Below are positions 45,855 to 57,556 of a DNA stretch of 64,000 bases, in pieces. Source of the stretch: Erinaceus europaeus (lineage: Eukaryota > Chordata > Mammalia > Eulipotyphla > Erinaceidae); NCBI RefSeq assembly GCF_950295315.1, contig NC_080168.1:66101254-66165253 (forward strand), in the 5' to 3' direction. The notes beneath the pieces are model-generated. The model was not told where the DNA came from. It saw nothing but the letters and a program-made list of their open reading frames with translations, and made no database searches. Position numbers and translations under genes: made by a program. The first letter of the stretch is position 1; each line of letters opens with the position of its first letter.

Positions 45855-48800
45855 CTCCATAGCACTGCTTCACCCCTTGTGAAGCTGCCCCTTCTTGTGG
45901 AGCTCTCCTCCAGGGGAACCAGGACCTCACGCTTGCAAGTCCAGTGCTCTACCCACTGTGCCACCCTCAGCCCCTGCCTTCCCAGGGCCTCCTCTCAGGG
46001 CCCATCTAGGCTGCCCTGAGGGCTGCTTTACTGGGGGGAAGTGCCCAGCCGGTTACCTAGGAAGTCCCAGATGAAGACGTTCTTCTGGAAGATGCGGACC
46101 GAGCGGAAGCCGTGGTGGAAGACTTGCTCCAGGGCTGCCACCAGCCCGTTCTCCCCACACAGCAGCACCGTCAGGCTCCCCCGCTGCGCACAGAAGTGGG
46201 TCAGGGGAGGTGGGGCGTAGGGTGGGTGGGTGGGGTTCCCCAAGCCTGCACCCACCTACCTCCTTCTCGGGCTTGTGGAAGTGCTTCACAATGTTGTTCA
46301 CAGCCTCCCCAATGCCCTCCTGGATCTGCCCCGCACTGGGCTCTGAGAGAAGAGGAAGGGTCACTGAGTTCTCCCCCAGCAGAGGGGCACGCAGCTGGGT
46401 CAGAGCCTCAGAGCCCTGGGCTTGAGCCCCAGGGTGGCATGAGCAGCCCCTGGGGAGAGGTATCCTATGCCCCTGAGCAGGGCTGCAGGTGTCTCTCTCT
46501 TCCTGTTTTTCTCTCCATCCCTATTTCCCTGTCTCTATCAGAAAAGAAAGAAATAAGTAACAAATAAAGAAAAAGTTTCTGGGAATCATAGACATGGTGG
46601 AACCCCAAAGCTAACCCTGGTGACAAAGGAACACACACACACACACACACACTCTTTTACAAAGGATTGGGTGGTAGTGTAGCAGGTTAAGTGTACGTGG
46701 TGCAAGGACCAGTGTAAGGATCCCAGTTTGAGCCCCCAGCTCCCCACCTGCAGGGGAGTCGCTTCATAGGTGGTGAAGCTGGTCTGCAGGTGTCTATCTT
46801 TCTCTCCCCCCTCTATTTTCTCCTTCTCTCTCCATTTCTCTCTGTCCTGTCCAACAATGACAACATCAACAACAACAACAATAATAACTGTAACAATAAA
46901 AAACAAATAAGGGCAACAAAAGGGAAAAACAAAAACAAACAAAAAATTAAGTCTGCCATGAACAGTAACAGTAGAATCAAGCCAGTATTAGGGTTCTTGT
47001 GGCAGTAAGAAAGACCCAGGTTAGGGGAAGATAAGCAGAGGGCTCAGGAACTCAGTTCCACCAGGACCAGAAACATTTGTTACCAGGAATCCAGGGAACA
47101 ACTCTGGAGAACACCAGAGGAAGCCAGGCACTGTTTCTCTTACCTGAGAGAAGAGAGAAAAAAAGGAAGGCCACCTGGAAGTAGTAATAGATGTAGGTGT
47201 GACTCAGAAAGGAAGTGAAGGCAAGACCACAGGAAAAAAATTGGGAAAATATATAGAGAAATAGACAGATAGATAAAGATATAAAGTCAACTCATATCTG
47301 TCACCTTGGGACGACCACTGCAGTTTCCAATGGAGGGAATAGGGACACAGAACTCTGGTGGTGGGAACAGCGTGGAAATATACCCCTGTTATCTCATAAT
47401 TCTGTAAATCAATATTAGGCCACTAATAAAAAATTAAGAGGTTGGGGGTGGACAGCATAATGGTTATGCAAAGCGACTCTCATGCCTGAGACTCCATAGT
47501 CCCAGGTTCAATCCCCTGTATCACCATAAGCCAGAGCTGAGCAGTGCTCTGGTAAAAAATAAATAAATAAATAAAAATAACTACAACAATAAAACAAGAG
47601 CAAAAAAAGGGAATAAATAAATATAAAAAAAGACAAATAAAACTTAAAAAAAAAGTTAAAAATAAGCTGAATGCTCATGTTACAATGTGCCAGGACTCAG
47701 GTTCAAGTCCCCGGTCCCCACCTGCAGGGACATAGCTTCACAAGTGATGAAGCAGGGCTACAGGTGTCTTTCTCTCTCCTTCTCTATCACCCCTTTCCTA
47801 TTTCTGGCTGTTTCTATCCAGTAAATAAAGATAATAAAAAAAATTTAAGGTAGTTGGGCGGTAGCACAGTATGTTAAGTGCACGTGGCGTGAAGTGTAAG
47901 GACCGAGGAAGGATCCAGGTTCGAGCCCTGGCTTCTCACCTGCAGGTGAGTCACCTCACAGGCGATGAAGCAGATCTACAGGTGTCTGTCCTTCTCTCCC
48001 CCTCTCTGTCTTCCCCTCCTCTCTCCATTTCTCTCTGTCCTACCCAGCAATGATGACACCAATAACAACAATAATAACTACAACAACAATAAAAAACAAG
48101 CAACAAAAGGGAAAATATAAAATTTAAAAAAAATTAAAAAGGACTCATTTCCATGTATTATGAGAAAGTCTATATTTCTCTAGAAATAGATACTTTCCCC
48201 GAATAGTAAGGTCCCAGATGAAAAGCACTCTTTCTGAAGAAGGGGTGGTGGCAGTGGGGGAACATCCCCATCCCCCACTTGAAATCTCTTCTCCCAGATC
48301 AACTTTCTTCTGTTTAGCTGCTCACAAGGGCTTATTATCTGCCAGGGCTTTAGTCCTTCGTGTACCCCTCCTCCCTTCCCTCTCTCCCTCCTTTCTTTCT
48401 TTTTATCCAGGGTTATTGCTGAGGCTTGGTGCTAGCACTATGAATCCACTGCTTCCTTTTTATTGGGTAGAACAGAGAGAAACTGAGAAAGATGGGGAGA
48501 TAGAGATGGAGAGATAAAGATGCCTGTGAAGCATCCACCCTGCAGGTGGGGAGCCAGGGGCTTGAACCCGGAATCCTTGTACTTAGTACCATGTATGCTT
48601 AACTGGGTGCACCCAGAAATAGAGGGAGAGACAGAGAGGTGGGAAACCACAGCATGGCTCTGCTGTGGCTGCAGCAGGGTCCTGCAGGGTTGGAGACGGG
48701 GCTGGGGGTCCCCACTGCCGTGAGCTGTGCCTTCCACCTCCTGCTCTCCCCACGTCCCCCTCTCCCCACCTCTCCCTCACGCCCGCCTCCTTACTGCTCT

Positions 48801-50894
48801 TCCCCGTCAGCGAGGTGACGCTCAGCCTCCGGGCAGTGGTGGGTGACTTCTGCTGGGGAGGTGTCCGGCACTGCTTGGCCAGGTCATCGTCAGCTGCGGG
48901 CATCATTAGCTCCCCAATGAGGATTCGCTCCAAGCTGCCATCATCCACACCCTTCCCCAGCCACCGTCCACACGGGAACCTGCCAGGTACAACACTGTGC
49001 AGTGAGTGCTGGGTCCATGGTCTGTCCCTTTTCTCTCTTCCTTTCTATATTTCTAATGCTTCCTTTTTTGCCTCTAGGGTTATCACTGGGACTTGGTGCC
49101 TGCACTATGAATCCACTGCTCCTGAATGCCATTATTCCCATTTTTGTTGCCCTTGTTATAGTTGTTATAGCTGTTGTTGTTGTTGAACAGGACAGTGAGA
49201 AATTGAGAGAGGAAGGGAAGACAGAGGGGGAGAGAAAGACAGACACCTGCAGACCTGCTTCACCACTTGTGAAGCGACCCCCCCCCCCCAGGTGGGAAGT
49301 CGGGGGCTCGAACTGGGATCCCTGAGCTGGTCCTTGTGCTTTGTGCCATGTGTGCTTAACCCACTGTGCTACTGCCTGGCCCCCTCTAATGGTTCTTTTA
49401 ATTTTTTTAAAAACTATTTTTTCAATTTTGTTATTTTCTTTATTTTATTGGATAGAGACAGCCAGAAATCTAGAGGGAACAGGGTGATAGAGTGGGAGAG
49501 ACAGAGAGACACCTGCAGCATTGCTTCAGCACTTGCAAAGCTTTCCCCCTGCAGGTGGTTACCGGGAGCTTGAACCTGGGTCCTTGCGTGTTGTAACATG
49601 TGCACTCAACCAGGTGTACCACCACCTGGACCCGGTTCTTTTAATATTTTTATTATCTTTATTTATTGGATAAAGACAACCAGAAGTTGAGAGGGAAAAG
49701 GGAGACAGAGGAGAGAGACAGAGAGACACCTACAGCCCTGTTTCACTACTTGGGAAGTGTCCCCCTGCAGGTGGGGTTCAAACCCAGTTCCTTGAGCATG
49801 TTAATGTGTGTGCTTAACTGGGTGCACCATCATCCGCTCCCCATTTAGTTATTATTATTTTTAAAATTTTTACTTTTACTTTAAAAAATTTTTTTATTGC
49901 CCATAGGGTTGTTGCTGGGGCTCAATGCCTGAATCCACTGCTCCTGGAGGCCATTTTTTCACTTTTGTTGTCCCTGTTGTTTATCATTGTCGTTATTATT
50001 ATTGTTGTTATTGCTGTCGTTGTTGGATAGGACAGAGAGAAATGGAGAGAGGAGGGGAAGACAGAGAGGGGGAGAGAAAGACAGATACCTGCAGACCTGC
50101 TTCACTGCTCATGAAGCGACCTTCCTGCAGGTGGGGAGCCAGGGGCTCGAACCGGGATCCTTATGCCAGTCCTTGCACTTTGTGTCACCTGCACTTAACC
50201 CGCTGCGCTACTGCCCATCTTCCCCTCATTTAGTTATTTTTTAAAAGGTTGTATTTTATCTTTTTTTAAAAAATTATTTATTCCCTTTTTTATTGCCCCC
50301 CCTTTTATTGTTGTAGTTATTATTGATGTCATCGTTGTTGGATAGGACAGAGAGAACTGGAGAGAGGAGGGGAAGACAGAGAGGGGGAGAGAAAGAGAGA
50401 CACCTGCAGACCTGCTTCACTGCCTGTGAAGCGACTCCCCTGCAGGTGGGGAGCTGGGTGCTCCAACCGGGATCCTAACGTCAGTCCTTGCACTTTGTGC
50501 CATGTGAATTTAACCCACTGCACTACCGCCCGACTCCCTATTTATCTTTTTTTTTAAGTTTCTGGGGGAGTTGGGTGGTAGGGCAGGGGCTTAAGTGAAC
50601 ATGTTGCAAAGCACAAGGACCTGTGTAAGGCCTGGTTCTAGCCCCTGGCTCCTCACCTGCAGGGGGAGTCAATTTACAGGTGGTGAAGCAGGTCTGCAGG
50701 TGTCTGTCTTTCTCTCTCCCTCTCTGTCTCCCCCTCCTCTCTCCATTTCTCTCTGTCTTATCTAATGATGACATCAATAATAACTAAAGGGCAACAAAAG
50801 GGAAAATAAATAAATAAATCTAAAAAAAATTTGGGTTATTTATTGAATAGAGACAGAATTCAAGAAGGAAGGGGGAGAGGGAGCAGGAAAGGGA

Positions 50895-50932
<38 letters not shown>

Positions 50933-53900
50933 TGCAGACCTGCTTCACTGCCTGTGAAGTGACTTCCCTGCAGGTAGGGACCCGGGGGCTCAAACGGGGA
51001 TCCCTACTCTGGTCCTTGCACTTTGCACCACCTGAGCTTAACCCACTGTGCTACCACCCGACTCTTTTTTTTTTTTTAATAATTCTTTTATTACTTCTTC
51101 TTTTTTGGTATTTATTCCCTTTTGTTGCCGTTGTTGTTTTATTGTTGTAGTTATTATTGTTGTTACTGATGTCATCATTGTTGGACAGAGAGAAATGGAG
51201 AGAGGAGGGGAAGACAGAGAAGGGGAGAGAAAGATAGACACCTGCAGACCTACTTCACAGCCTGTGAAGTGACTCCCCTGCAGGTGGGGAGTCAGGGCTC
51301 GAACCAGGATTCTTCTGCTGGTCCTTGAGTTTTGCGCCACCTGCGCTTAACTCGCTTTTTTTTTTTTTTTTTAATATCTTTGGTGGAGGGTAATTTTGTC
51401 TTCCAGAAATCAAGAGTGATCCAGAAAACTAAGCTGACCGTTGAGGCAGGTGGAAAGCTCTCAAGAGAAAACCTGTGGACTGAGCAGGGTTGGGCTCCAG
51501 GGCCAGCCTCATCTGCTTGGCCCTCACCTCCTCTGGGCCTCACCTACTCTGGCCCCTTCACCTGCCCTGGCCCTTCACCTTCTCTGACCCTCACCTCCTC
51601 TGATCTTCACGTTCTCTGGCCCTCACTTTCCCTGGCCCTCAGCTTCTCTGGTCCTCACCTGTAATGGCCCTCACCAGCTTGGGCCTCACCTCTTCTGGGC
51701 CTTACATACCTTGGCCCTTACCCGCCTTGGTCCTCAATTCCTTCGGCCCTCACCTGCCCTGGCCCACACCTGCTTGGGCCACACCTCTTCTTGGACTCAT
51801 CTGCCCTGGCCTTCACCCCTCTGGGCCCTCACCTGCCTTGGTCCTTACCTGCTCTGGCCTCACCTGCTCTGGCCCTCACCTGTCCTGATCTGCACCTGCC
51901 CTGGCCCTCACCTCCTCTGATCATCACCTCCTTTGGGCCTCACCTACCCTGGGCCTCACCTATTCTGGGCCTCACCTGCTCTGGACCTTACCTGCTCTGG
52001 GCCTTACCTGCTCTGGCTCTCACCTCCTCTGGCCCTCACCTGCTCTGGCCTCACCTGCTCTGACCCTCACCTGTCCTGGCCTGCACCTGCTCTGGGCCTC
52101 ACCTGCCCTGGCCCTCATCTCCTCTGACCATCATCTCCTTTGGGCCTCACCTGCCCTGGCCCTCATCTGCTCTGGGCCTCACCTGCCCTGACCCTAACCT
52201 GCCCTGGGCCTCACCTGTAGGTGTGTCCTGTGATCTCATTTCGCACCATCACACAGTCCACCAGCCACTTGGCCATCAGTCCTGAGTTGTCATGGCCGAT
52301 CTGGACGGTGGTCAGCTTCCCCAGGTTCTGGCACTGGAGGGACAGGAACACAAGTCACTGGGTGTCCACCATGGGACAACACCCTGTGTGTCTAGGCCAC
52401 TGGGCTCAGGAAAAGTTACAGAGGTGTCATGAGTGACCATGTAGAGATGTCCGGCTGGAGTCCCCTCCTCAGACTCCAGACAGACAATGGGGGACAGGGG
52501 TGGTCCCAGAAGCAGAAAGGGGGCCAGTTAGGTTCCACCACGGGAACCTCAGGGAAACCACCAGGGCTGCTGCTGCTCTTTTCCTAACCCAGCCCTGAAG
52601 CCAAGTCAACCTCGAGTCCAGCTGCCAGGAGCATCTGACACAGCCTCCAAGATACATGGAGAAGCTGGGAAACCAGCTCAGCTGGCGAAGCAGACTGAGA
52701 CTGGTGCTGCGTGGAGCGGAGTGGTGCACTGGGGTGTCTGTCTCTCAGTGTGAGACTCACTATGACAGGATTTCATATAATTTTTCCACCAGATCCCTGC
52801 TCAGCTCTGGCTTCTGGTGGTGCTGGGGTTTGCACCTGGCTTCTTTGGTCCCTTAGGCATGAAAGCCATTTGCATAGCCATTATGCTATCTCTCCAGCAA
52901 GAAATTCTATCCAGTATGAAATAAAGAAATTGAGGTTTTGGGGACCAGGTGGTAGCGCAGTGGTTAAGTGCACAGACCACAGTAAGGATCCTGGTTTGAG
53001 CCCCTGGATCCCCACCTGCAGTGGGGTAGCTTCATGAGCAGTGAAGCAAAAAAAAAAAAAAAAAAAAAAGAGAGAGAATGTGAGTTTTTTTGTTTTTATT
53101 ATTATTTTTTTTTGCCTTCAGGGTTATCGCTGGGGCTCAGTGCCTGCACTACAAATCCACTGCTCCTAGAGGCTATTTTTTTGTTGCCCTTGTTGTTTAT
53201 TGTTGTTGCTATCGCTTGAACCGGGATCTTTACACAGGTCCTTGTGCTTCACACCATGTGTGCTTAACCTGCTAAACTACTGCCCGGCCCCTAGAATGTA
53301 AGTTTTAAAAGAGACAGAGACATGAAGCCTCAAGCACACAGTTCTCCACCCTGCTGATTGGGCTTCCCTGTCTGACTGGAGGACAGAAGGGAAGAGAGGA
53401 GGCAGTGAGGCTGCCACCCACCTCAAAGGTCATCTCCAGCAGGTTCTTGGGGATCTGCATGGCCCCCGAGTCGCCCAGCTCCCCTGACACGCAGATCCAA
53501 GGGTTGGAGGTGATGATGGCATTGCTCAGCTTCTTGATGGGGATGATCACGGACCTGTACGGGATCACTGGGGGAGGGGGTAGGCAGGGGTGAGGAAGGA
53601 CAGGAAGGGGTACGGGCAGGGGGATGAGGGCAGGGAGAGGTCCAGGGAAGAAGGGTACAAGGAGGAGTCAGGGGGAAGTGGGGGAGTAGGGCGGGGTAAG
53701 GGGCCAGAGAGAGTTGAGGGGGGAGAAGGGAGGGGTGAGAGGGGAAGAAGGATGTCCAGAGATGGGTGAGGGGAGTGGGGGGTACAGGAAGGGGTCAGGA
53801 GGGAGAGGATGGGCAGAGAGGGGACAGGGGAGAGGGGGGCAGGGAGACTTCTGCTGGCCCCCCCAGGCTACCGTTCTGTGCCCCCTACCATGAGCACTTT

Positions 53901-56900
53901 TTGCCATCTAAGAAAATGAGGCCTTGCTTGTGTCTAAGCAAACAGTTTTTAATCAGGAAATTGCAACAGGGAGATACCAAACCACTTCCCTGGCCCAGGC
54001 TGAGAGAGAGAGAGAGATATCCTACAGCACAGCTCCACCATCCATGGTCAGTGGGGAGACAGGGACAGGGTGCTTGCTGTCCAAGATGCTCCATGGGGAT
54101 GCCAGGGCTCAGACCCAGAACTTCACTCACAGGAAGGCGTGTGCTTTACCTGCTGAGCTATCTGCAGCCCCAACGACTGATTTATTAGCAAGAGCAAGAG
54201 GTTAAAGCACTGCTGAGGGAAATGGAGTACCCGGGATCAAACCTGGGGACCCTGGCATGCAAGCTCCGAATCCTGCCTCTGAGGTACTGCCCTGGTCCCA
54301 CCCTGGGTCACAAGTCGCTTCAGAGCACCTGCCCCCACCCCAACCTCCTCAACCTCACAGCACGCTAGTGTGAGGCCAGGAGGAGAAACAACTGCCCTCC
54401 ACCTCCACCTGGACAAGACAGGAAGTCTCACCCCAAGCTGGGAAGCTGGCGAGGCCTCTGTGACAATCCCCAGAACCACCAATAGATGTCACTGAGGCCA
54501 CACAGGGAAGCTGACATCACACAGACTGCCCATGGTGCAGTCTCACCCCACCCACAGATGGCCCACAGGAGACATGTGCACTTCAAGGGAGGCTTGTTTA
54601 GAGAGAGAGGGAGAGGGAAAGGGAGAGAGAGAGAGGGAGGGGGAGAGAGAGAGAGAGCAGAAAAGGGAGAGAGAGGGAGGAGAAGGGAGAGGGAGAGAGA
54701 GCAGGAGAGGGAGACAGAGAGAGGGAGGGGGAAGAAGAGGGAGAGAGAGCAGGAGAGGCTGGAGCATCACCCTGGTACATGTGAAGGTGGAACTGGCACA
54801 CCGGGTGCTCTTCCCACTGCACCACCTCCCTGGCCACCAGGGATCCACTCTGTATCTCGAGGTTTCTTCTCTCTGTGCCCCCACACAGGGTAGAGATGAT
54901 GCGTCAGAAAGCAGCCAGGACACAGGATCCATTTTCCTGGCCTGGTGCACACCAGACCTTCATGTGGGGCCATTCATCTTCCTCTCAGCTTCCCCCAAGG
55001 TTGGGAGGGGGTTACAGGACTCAGAAGAGCAGGGCCCCCCTCCAGGGTGAGCCATGGGAACCTTCACCTTGCCTTCTTGGAGATCAGGGGCCAGTGTCAC
55101 ATGGCCAGGATGTGTGTGTGAGCTGCTGGGGGCGTGCCAGACTCAGCCTTCTCACCACACACCCCCTCTGTGGAAACACAGGCTCCACATTCCCGAATCT
55201 TGAAGCTGGATCTATTTCTTTGCTGAGAGGCCAGAATATCAGGCTGGAGCCATGCACAGGGACCGGGTTCGAGCCCAAGCACCAGATGGGAGCTTCATGG
55301 ATGATGGAGCAGTGCTATGGTGTCCTTCTGGACTCCTTCTGTCTGTCTCTTCTCCTTCTCTCTCTCTCATAGTGAAAAAATTGGCTGTAGTGGTATTACT
55401 GTGCAAGGACAAAGCCCTGGAGCTGAATGTGGAAAATATCTAAAAACCACAAACCTTGGTAGCTAGGGAGATAGTTCTGTCAGTGGAGTGCAGGACTTGC
55501 ATGTCTAAGGTTCCTGGTTTGATCCCTGGAGCAGCAAGTACCACATGGGTGTTCTGGTCTTTCTTACAGGAAACTCTCCTATGAACTTAATTAAAAAAAA
55601 AAGAACATCCAAAGGTATATCTTAAAAAACACCAGTGGTCTGGGAGGTGATGCAGAAGGTAAAGGCCTTGCAAATGTGAGGTAGTGAGTACAAACCCTGC
55701 TATTACATATGCCAGAGTGATGCTCACGTTCTCTCTCGCCCTCCCTCTCTCTCATGAATACTTTTCTTGCACTGAAAACTTAGAGGTCTTTTCATTTCGT
55801 TTCATTTCATTTCTTCTTTTTTCCCCCCTTTTGTTGTGATTGTTATTGACAGTAATGTCATTACTGTCATTGTTGTTGGGCTAGGACAGAGAGAAATGGA
55901 AAGAGGAGGGGAAGACAGAGGGGGAGAGAAAGATAGACACCTGCAGACCTGCTTCACTGCTTGTGAAGCGACTCCCCTGCAGGTGGGGAGCTGGGGGCTC
56001 AAACCGGGATCCTTACGCTGGTCCTTGTGCTTTGCGCTATGTGCACTTAACACACTGTGCCACCACTCGACTCCTGAAACATAAATCTTTAAAAACAAAC
56101 AAACAAACAAACCTAAAAACAGAAGTGAGGAAAAAGCATGAACTGGAGCTCATTTGGTAGAGCACATGTCTTGCTGTGTGTGAGGCCCTGGGTTCAAGTC
56201 CTGACACTATGTGATAGCACCCAGGGAGCCCCATGGAGGATGGGCAGGGCTGTGGGGTCTCTCCTCTCTCAGCACCCTGTACAGCACCCAGGGAGCCCCA
56301 TGGAAGGCAGGCAGGGCTGTGGGGTCTTTCTCTTTCAGCACCATGCACAGCACCTAGGGAGCCCCATGGAGTGTGGGCAGGGCTGTAGCATCTCTCCCTC
56401 TGTCTCTCTAAGAGATAAAGCATGAGGGTTGGCAAAACAGCTCACTTAGTGCATCAGCCTTGCCTTGTGTGTGAGTTTGGAGGCTGGCCCCCACCAAACT
56501 GGAGGAAGCTTCAGTGCTGTGGTGTCTTCCTGTTCCCCGCCCCCTCCCATCTGAAAAAGTCAGCCAGGAGCAGTGAAGTCCCAGCAATGACAGGAAAAAG
56601 AAAAAGCAAACAGGTATGAGAGGCAGCATGGGTAGTGGCTCAGCAGATTCTCACGCGGTAGAGAAAAGGAGCCCCCCAGAGTGAGATAGGAGCCCCCCAG
56701 GAGTGAGACAGGAGTCCCCAGGAGTGAGACAGGAGCTCCCAGGAGTGAGATGGGAGACCCCCAGGAGTGAAATGGTAGCCCGGGCTGCAGACTCACTGAT
56801 GGTGGTGAACACGCTGGTGAAGCAGAAGTAGTCCACGGCATTGAGGGACAGCAGGTGGTAGAGGAACTGCTCCCTCTCCTCTTCACAGCGCAGGAAGGCG

Positions 56901-57500
56901 TAGCGCTTGTACAGTTTCCTGCAGGGGGCCAGAGGGACCAGATGTGCACAGCTCAGCTGGGTACAGTCAAGTCTTGAGGACAGGGGGACGGACACAGCAG
57001 AGTGGGTGCCCCGTGTGTTCCACTGATGGCCTGGGATGAAAAGCCCGCTCCATGAGGAGCCGCCTCATCCAGTGGAGTGCAGGCTCTGCCATGTATGAGG
57101 ACCCAGGTTCAAGCCCCCAGCACCATTCATGGGAGCCCCATATAAAGCAGAAGCTTCGTGAGTGCTGGAGCAGTGCTGTGGCGTCTCTCTTTTCTGTCTC
57201 TCTCTCTGCCTCTCACCCTCTACCTGGAAAAAAGGAAAAAAGTCTGCTAGGAACTGTGCAATTGTGCAGGCACAGAGCCCCCAGTGGCAAAAATAAATAA
57301 AATACCAAAACAAAAACCAAATCTATAAATGCACTTTTTTCAAACTAATGAAAATTAAAGATGATGATGTCTGACAGACTGACAAAGGAGGGGAGGGGTA
57401 GTGAACAGCCTGGCCACACCCCTGATGAGTTTCCCTTCAGTACTCAGGCCTAAGAATACATAAGGAAATGTAGAGAGATAGCTCACTGGGTAGGGCATAT

Positions 57501-57556
<56 letters not shown>

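Larger units (their letters stand above)
53568..56796 (-). other. DENND5B intron with very long pyrimidine tract and SINEs
   Basis: The 3' end of the intron (53568-53860) is C/T-rich on the transcribed strand for nearly 300 bp. Then come E 53940-54180 (-), a B-like copy 54190-54300 (-), a GA-expanded tract 54600-54760 within a B copy ending about 54840 (-), E 55235-55375 (+), E/B-like 55455-55600 (+), B 55630-55770 (+), A 55800-56085 (-), E with internal triplication 56130-56420 (+), C-like 56425-56620 (+), and a 22-bp tandem repeat 56668-56780. No other gene. Confidence 0.7.

Noticed and set aside
51525..52214. Open frames of Leu/Pro/Ser/Gly repeats on the plus strand (51332-52127)
   Set aside because: Translation of the 16-bp minisatellite in an intron of the minus-strand gene; not a protein gene.
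51525..52214. CRISPR-like regular repeats
   Set aside because: Contiguous degenerate 16-bp units without spacers, in a mammalian intron.
53766..54893. Glu/Arg/Gly-rich open frames
   Set aside because: They follow the GA-rich tract and the purine strand of the long pyrimidine tract in an intron.
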